A stretch of 59,676 nucleotides of DNA from NCBI GenBank assembly GCA_017543905.1, contig JAFYFC010000003.1, positions 1 through 59,676 on the forward strand, given 5' to 3'. This DNA comes from Clostridia bacterium (GTDB lineage Bacteria; Bacillota; Clostridia; Christensenellales; Aristaeellaceae). The notes under the pieces were generated by a model. The model was not told the origin of the DNA. It saw only the letters and a program-made list of their open reading frames with translations, and made no database searches. Made by a program: the position numbers and the translations under genes. Below are positions 54,817 to 59,676 of the stretch, one piece after another; position 1 is the first letter of the stretch, and every line of letters starts with the position of its first letter.

Positions 54817-56860
54817 ATGAAAAAGCGCCTTATAATAAACTGGCTGCATCGGTGTCTTTGCTGGCAATACTCTTTTTGAGCGCGATTGCCGAAAACAGCG
54901 GTACGTGAGGCAATCAGAGCTGGACGCTGAGCGACGAAGGCGTACTTACGATAAGCGGCAGGGGCACTATGGACAGCTTCCAGCCTGGCAGCACCTCGGC
55001 ATGGCGGGAATACAAAGCCGACATTAAAAAAGTAATCATAACAGGCGACGTCATCAGCATAGGCGGATACGCGTTCTCCGGCTGTACGGGTCTTAGGGAC
55101 GTGACTATTTCGGACCGTGTGACAGTCATAGGCAGAAATGCGTTCTCCGGCTGCGGCTTTACAGCCATAAATATACCGGACAGCGTGACGAATATCGGAG
55201 GCTCCGCATTCGAACATTGCTACAGCCTTGAAAGCATAACGCTTCCTAAGGGCTTGAGAGTTATCGGCGGCGGGCTGTTTAGAGGCTGCATCCGTCTTGA
55301 AAGCATAACGCTCCCTGACGCTGTGACAGATATAGGCTCTTCAGCCTTCAGCAGCTGCATAAGCCTGACTGGAATTACGATTCCGGACGGTGTGACGCGG
55401 ATCGGTGAGAGCGTGTTTTACAATTGCAGGAGCCTGACGGACATTACTGTTCCGGGCAGCGTGTACAGCATTGAAAATACAGCGTTTTGGTGCTGCCATA
55501 GCCTTGCAAGCGTAACGGTTCTTGACGGCGTGTCCGAAATCGGAACTTACGCGTTTTCTGAATGCACAGATCTTACAAGCATAACGCTGCCGGACAGCAT
55601 TTTCAGTATAGACGAGAATGCGTTCAGCAATTGCAGCAGTCTTGCAAGCGTAACGCTTCCGGACGGTCTGATCAGTATCACAGGAGCGGCGTTCTCAGGC
55701 TGTGAAAGTCTTACGGAAATCACTATCCCGCGCAGCGTGAGCAGCTTAAACACAGGTGCGTTCTCACACTGCAGCAGTATGCAAAGTATAAATGTCGAGG
55801 AAGGCAATGCTCAGTATTCGTCTCGCGACGGCTTTCTTTTCGACAAAGCGGGAACTGTACTGATGCGCTGTCCGGGCGCAAAGGTGAACGTCACCGTTCA
55901 GTCCTGGGTTACCGAAATCGGGGCCTGTGCATTTTCCGGCTGTAAGAAGCTTACGAGCGTAACGATCCCAAGCAGTGTGAGGAGTATAGGCGATCAAGCA
56001 TTTTCCGGCTGTGAGAAGCTTACGGGCATAACGATTCCAAACGGGGTAACGAGTATAGGCGAATATATATTTGCCGAATGCTGGAATCTTACGAACATAA
56101 CGCTCCCGAACAGCTTGACTGCCATGGGCGATGGTGCTTTCCACGGCTGCGAAAGCCTTGAGAGCATAACGATACCGCGCAGTGTGACGGATATTGGTTA
56201 CGACGTGTTCTTCCGCTGCGATAAGCTTGTCGTGGTATATTGCTATTCAGGGTCGTATGCTGAAGAGTATGCATCCATTCTTGGCATTCCGTACGCGCAT
56301 ATAACAAAAGAGGGCAGCATCGAAAACAGCACTGGATGCTCAGCGACGACGGAGTATTGACCATAAGCGGCGCAGGTGAAATGCGTTACGAAGGCGCTTC
56401 GTCGCCGTGGGCGGCGTATCGCAGCAAAATCAAACGCGCTGTTATTGCGCGCGGCGTGACCTGCATAGCTGCGCGGGCGTTTGCAAACTGCGGCAATATG
56501 GCGAGCATTTCGATCCCTTACAGCGTCGTGCGCATCGAAGAAGACGCGTTCGACGGCTGTAACGGCCTGACCGTTTACGGTTATCCTTATTCACGCGCCT
56601 AAGCGTATGCCCGCGCACACAGCATCACGTTTATCGCGTCAGAGGGCTGCCGTATCCTTGTATTGCCCGAATCGACTGCCGTAATAAACAGCAGAGCCCT
56701 TGCAGGTCTCGCTTACGCGGAAATGATCGTGCTCCCCTCCGGCGTCACGAGCATAGCCGCCGACGCGTTCGCCGGAAGCGAAGCCGTGCTTTCGGTCGTC
56801 GCCGGTTCCTACGCCGAAAGCTGGGCGGTCGCCAACGCCGTGCCGTATATCGTCAGGTGA
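54817..56860 (+). pseudogene. Decayed secreted BspA-like leucine-rich repeat protein
   Basis: One LRR_5 protein is spread over two frames with four lesions. It starts MKKRLII at 54817, then shifts frame near 54837 into a signal-peptide-like stretch (KLAASVSLLAILFLSAIAE). A TGA follows at 54906-54908, where homologues usually have the Cys of SGTCG. The frame runs through about 18 repeats from ~54909 to ~56330 (e.g. GGYAFSGCTGL, IPNGVTSIGEYIFAECWNL). A second frameshift near 56330 continues as WMLSDDGVLTISGAGEM. A TAA lies near 56600 in a SRA-AYARAH context, where GAA is likely. The end near 56860 resembles that of the LRR protein at 31279 (SYAESWAVANAVPYIVR). Base composition matches the GC-rich neighbours. 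Confidence 0.85.
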
Positions 56861-56900
56861 GCTTACGGCAGGAAATACCCTCGTTTCAGCCGTCCTTCCG

Positions 56901-57845
56901 TTATTTGCTTTCCCCGTATTTGAGGCGCATGTCGTTCCAGCCTTCCTGTTCGTTTTCACGCGCGGGGAAATATGCCTCGGTAAAGCGGTGACGGTCGTGG
57001 TCGCGGAAGAAAACGCCCATGCCTCCGTCCCCGTAAATGTGCAGAAGCACGCTGCGGCAGTGTTCGCCGCGGATGTTTTCAAAGCTCGATACGTCTATCT
57101 GCGGCACGTCGTGCCAGTCCACCCAGCAGATCCTGCGCCAGGTGTCCTTTTTGCCCCAGACCCAGTCGCCTATGTGCGAATGTCCGTAAAAATGTATGCG
57201 CTCCGTCGCGGGCAGCGGCAGCAGCCTGTCCATCAGCGCATGGTCGCGGTTGCAGCCGGAAAACCCGTAATGGCCGCAGGTCATCATAGGCTCGGTCTCG
57301 CTGAGCATCTCCGCTCTCAGCCTCTGCGCGTCGGTGTCCGTGTAAGGATACACGTCCTCTCCCCAGCGCACGCGCGAATGCGTCACGCTCCAGCTGTTAT
57401 CCCGCGCGATATGGTCGCACAGGAAATATACCGGGTATTTGCCTATCTGCGTGCGAAAATAAAATTCCTCGCAGTCCGCTGTGGTTTTCCAGCCGGGATG
57501 GTCTCGCACCATATCGTAAAACGGTATCCACGCGGGCTTATCCCTGTGACTGCGGGAATAGTCGTAATCGTGATTGCCGGTCGCGTAGCAAAGCGGTATA
57601 TCAAGCGCCGCGAACGCCTTCTCCTGCAATTCGCACATATCGACCAGCCGCTCAGGCTCCGAGCCCTCGACCGCGTCGCCCAGATACCATATCTGTTCCG
57701 CGGGACGCCCCAGCAGCTCGAAATCCGATATCCCCGCCGCAAGACAGCGGCGCGTGTTTTCGGGCAGAGACTGCTGCAGGTCCGAAAGTATCCAGACCCT
57801 GTGCACCGCGTGCTTAAGAGATTCTCCGTATAAAAAATCGAACAT
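56901..57845 (-). CDS. Metallophosphoesterase
   Basis: 314 aa. Calcineurin-like motifs: WILSDLQQS (first Asp; the usual His is Gln), WYLGDAVEGSEP, YATGNHDYDYS, CGHYGFSG and HFYGHSHIGDW. The substrate is unknown. The gene is convergent with the pseudogene and divergent from the GH gene at 58055. RBS GAGG precedes the ATG. The DLQ variant at the first metal site may change metal preference. Confidence 0.83.
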   Translation of the reverse strand: MFDFLYGESLKHAVHRVWILSDLQQSLPENTRRCLAAGISDFELLGRPAEQIWYLGDAVEGSEPERLVDMCELQEKAFAALDIPLCYATGNHDYDYSRSHRDKPAWIPFYDMVRDHPGWKTTADCEEFYFRTQIGKYPVYFLCDHIARDNSWSVTHSRVRWGEDVYPYTDTDAQRLRAEMLSETEPMMTCGHYGFSGCNRDHALMDRLLPLPATERIHFYGHSHIGDWVWGKKDTWRRICWVDWHDVPQIDVSSFENIRGEHCRSVLLHIYGDGGMGVFFRDHDRHRFTEAYFPARENEQEGWNDMRLKYGESK

Positions 57846-57972
57846 ATGCCGTCCTCATACAAAGCGTATTGCAAATAAACCGGATACCGCTATGATACGC
57901 CGCTTATGCGCCCGCCGTCTATCACGATTCCGTTATCTGTGCCTGTGAGTTTGAGCGCCGGATACCTCCTGC

Positions 57973-58001
57973 TTGATTTCGGAAAGCGTCTGTGGTAGAA
58001 T
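57973..58001 (+). promoter_or_regulatory. Promoter of the GH32/GH43-like gene
   Basis: TTGATT (57973-57978), 17-nt spacer, TAGAAT (57996-58001), 54 nt before the start at 58055. Confidence 0.6.
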
Positions 58002-58054
58002 TGCAAACGTGAAAACCCGCGCCAGACATGAAAACGGAACGGAGCTGAAGTGGA

Positions 58055-59299
58055 TTGAATAACACAGAATTGTGTTTTACCGCCGCAAAAGGCAGAACGG
58101 TAATGGGGGAACCAGATAACCCCGCGTGCGTGATATGCTTTGACGAAAAACTCAGTATCGAGCTTTTTTACGATTTTGATCCGTCGCCGCTGCGCCATGC
58201 GGCCGAGGCCGGGCCGGGCGACGAAGTAAGGCTTTTCATATATCCGCAGCGTATCGCGCTGTATGTGAACGGGGAGCTTGCAGACGAGGAGTGGCCGTGC
58301 GGAAGCAGCGCTCCGTACACCTGCGCTCAGAGCGGAGATTTTCCGGTAACGGTCAGAACGATCGGTGCTGACGACGCTGAGCCGCCCTTTGCCCTCAGAC
58401 GCAATATCGTCACAGCCGACATACGCAGACCGGGAGTGAACATAGGGGACTGCATGCCGTATTCAGACGAAACAGACGGAGACGGGCTGTACCATCTGTT
58501 TTATCTGAGAGACCGGCGTCACCATCACAGCAAGTGGCACCTGGGCGGGCATCAGTGGGCGCACGTGGCCACGAAGGACTTTAAAATATGGAACGAATAC
58601 CCGATCGCCGTGCTGCTCACGCAGCAATGGGAGGGCTCCATCTGCACCGGCTCGGTAATAAGAAGCGGCGGCAAGTGGTACGCGTGGTATGCGGTCAGGA
58701 TGGCGGACCGCAGTGCGGCCCGTCTGACCTGCGCTGTTTCGGACGATCTTGCGCATTTTGAAAAAAGCAGCGAGTACTTCGTTATTCCGGAGGCGTACGA
58801 GCCGACTGGCGCGCGCGATCCCATGCTGTTTTTCTGCGGCGGGCAGTATCACATGCTCGTGACTACCCATCTGCAGTCCGACGGCAGCGGCTGCCTTGCG
58901 CATCTCGTAAACGACGAAATGACGGTCGCGGGCTGGCGTGACGCCGGCTGCATAATGAGCTGGTTCGATTACTGCGCGCCCGACTCGCCCGACAGGAACA
59001 AAACTCCCGAATGCGCGGACTGGTTCCGCATAGGCGATTACTATTACCTCGCGTTTGGCATCGGCTCGGTTTCACGCTATCTGTATTCCAAAAAGCCCTT
59101 CGGCACGTGGACATGCCCGGATGGCAACACCATTCCCTGCGGAGCCGTGCCCAAATCCGCCGTATTGCCCGGCACGGGCAGGCGCATATTCATGGGCTTC
59201 CGGGGAACAGACGGCGGTTATGCGGGCAGTCTGTGCGCCGCCGAAGCGTTTCAGAACGCCGACGGCACGCTCAGGTTCGAGGAGATAGGCCTGAGATAA
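58055..59299 (+). CDS. Five-bladed beta-propeller glycosidase-like protein (GH32/GH43 type)
   Basis: 414 aa with an apparent TTG start; GGAG lies 10 nt upstream. Residues ~1-100 are a beta-rich domain. From ~125 a propeller begins with IGDCMPYSDETDGDGLYHLFYL (cut here to its key GD and YHLFYL), RRHHHSKWHLGGHQWAHVATKDF, and GARDPMLFF, whose Arg-Asp-Pro is the transition-state motif of clan GH-J (GH32/68). No signal peptide. It probably acts on a fructoside or another furanoside, but many relatives are uncharacterised. A terminator follows at 59372. Confidence 0.78.
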   Translation: MNNTELCFTAAKGRTVMGEPDNPACVICFDEKLSIELFYDFDPSPLRHAAEAGPGDEVRLFIYPQRIALYVNGELADEEWPCGSSAPYTCAQSGDFPVTVRTIGADDAEPPFALRRNIVTADIRRPGVNIGDCMPYSDETDGDGLYHLFYLRDRRHHHSKWHLGGHQWAHVATKDFKIWNEYPIAVLLTQQWEGSICTGSVIRSGGKWYAWYAVRMADRSAARLTCAVSDDLAHFEKSSEYFVIPEAYEPTGARDPMLFFCGGQYHMLVTTHLQSDGSGCLAHLVNDEMTVAGWRDAGCIMSWFDYCAPDSPDRNKTPECADWFRIGDYYYLAFGIGSVSRYLYSKKPFGTWTCPDGNTIPCGAVPKSAVLPGTGRRIFMGFRGTDGGYAGSLCAAEAFQNADGTLRFEEIGLR

Positions 59300-59371
59300 G
59301 TCTTGAGTCCATATGCGGCCTTGAAAGAAATTTCCCTGCACGCCGCTGCCCGCTTACAGTGCGCGTGATAT

Positions 59372-59416
59372 GCATAAGCTGATGCAGATTTTCTGCAGAG
59401 GCTTATGCGTTTTGTT
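59372..59416 (+). terminator. Terminator after the GH gene
   Basis: GCATAAGC (59372-59379) pairs with GCTTATGC (59401-59408), with an inner GCAG/CTGC stem, followed by GTTTTGTT. Confidence 0.75.
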
Positions 59417-59437
59417 AGCAAAATGTTAACTGAGAAA

Positions 59438-59464
59438 TTAGCACTCACCTATTGACAGTGCTGA
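59438..59464 (+). promoter_or_regulatory. CIRCE-like HrcA operator
   Basis: TTAGCACTC, 9 nt, CAGTGCTGA. The CIRCE consensus is TTAGCACTC-N9-GAGTGCTAA: the left half is perfect and the right half matches 7 of 9. It overlaps the -35 box of the promoter at 59452, so HrcA binding would block transcription until heat shock. Confidence 0.85.
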
Positions 59465-59479
59465 TAAAATGAGTATAAT
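59452..59479 (+). promoter_or_regulatory. Heat-shock promoter
   Basis: TTGACA (59452-59457), 16-nt spacer, TATAAT (59474-59479). It gives a leader of about 180 nt before the ATG at 59666. Confidence 0.82.
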
Positions 59480-59665
59480 ATTAGGCGAACAAAGGGAAAG
59501 GGCAAAAGAGAGAAAAAAGGGCCCGGTACCGGAGCTCAGAGCAACAAATCGATGGTAACAACATGCAACGACCTACGCCGACACACACCCCCTGCGACGA
59601 TAGTTCCGAAAGGAGCAATCACAGCAGGTGCGCAGTACGCGCAAGAGTCAAAGGAGGTAAGAGTT

Positions 59666-59676
59666 ATGTTGATGCC
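59666..59676 (+). CDS. First codons of a probable Hsp20 small heat-shock protein (partial)
   Basis: AAAGGAGG lies 8 nt before an ATG reading Met-Leu-Met-Pro at the window edge. Clostridial Hsp20 proteins commonly begin MLMPS, and the CIRCE-type promoter upstream fits a heat-shock gene. Only 11 nt are visible, so the identity is inferred from context. Confidence 0.5.

Noticed and set aside
54906..54908. TGA in the LRR gene as selenocysteine or a recoded Cys
   Set aside because: TGA is a normal stop elsewhere in the window (rpsU, RT, purM), no SECIS-like stem was seen, and the same gene has two frameshifts and a TAA.

Overview
The window looks like chromosomal DNA from a GC-rich member of the Clostridia (Bacillota), probably gut-associated and near the Christensenellales or Oscillospirales. 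This is inferred from strong AGGAGG-type ribosome binding sites, ECF vitamin transporters, a clostridial one-chain PurL with a stand-alone AICAR formyltransferase and an archaeal-type IMP cyclohydrolase, BspA-like leucine-rich repeat proteins, a CIRCE-type operator and several plant or mucin glycan hydrolases. No marker gene in the window fixes the species.

Layout, left to right. 1-8.5 kb: a partial tRNA-Gly, a zinc alcohol dehydrogenase, a STAS protein, a duplicated secreted protein, an MBL-fold hydrolase, a DUF218-HAD fusion lipoprotein, and a reverse-strand riboflavin operon (FMN riboswitch, RibU, a kinase-only RibF, RidA). 8.6-12.4 kb: rpsU, a Trm11-like methyltransferase, Rho with a long disordered insert, and a proline-rich unknown protein. 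12.4-13.9 kb: a reverse transcriptase gene preceded by a compact palindromic element bounded by a perfect 17-bp inverted repeat. This is the architecture of a retron or other RT-ncRNA defence system, but the RT is not a canonical retron RT. It is the best candidate here for an undescribed system.

13.8-17.0 kb: a reverse-strand ECF transporter operon (T, fused A-A', S). 17.1-30.9 kb: a purine operon purE-C-F-M-fnt-N-O-AICARFT-D-L-fhs encoding most steps from PRPP to IMP, with the formate transporter and formate-THF ligase that would supply the one-carbon units. No purB or purK is in the window. Its PurF lacks the N-terminal catalytic cysteine. 30.9-34.6 kb: an AT-rich island with a secreted transglutaminase-like/LRR protein.

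34.7-40.7 kb: an MMPL exporter, two phosphatases and a Wzm/Wzt-type polysaccharide exporter. 40.8-50.5 kb: a tightly overlapping run mixing sugar metabolism (mannitol-dehydrogenase family, GH42), cell architecture and segregation (MreB-like, ParA, ParB, ScpB), a YgjP-type metalloprotease and others. 50.5-59.3 kb: TrmB, a DUF4038 glycosidase, a nucleoside hydrolase, a SIMPL protein, a decayed LRR pseudogene, a phosphoesterase and a GH32/GH43-like protein. The window ends in a CIRCE-controlled promoter and the first codons of a probable small heat-shock protein.

All functional calls come from reading motifs and gene order by eye. No database search, folding program or composition count was run.
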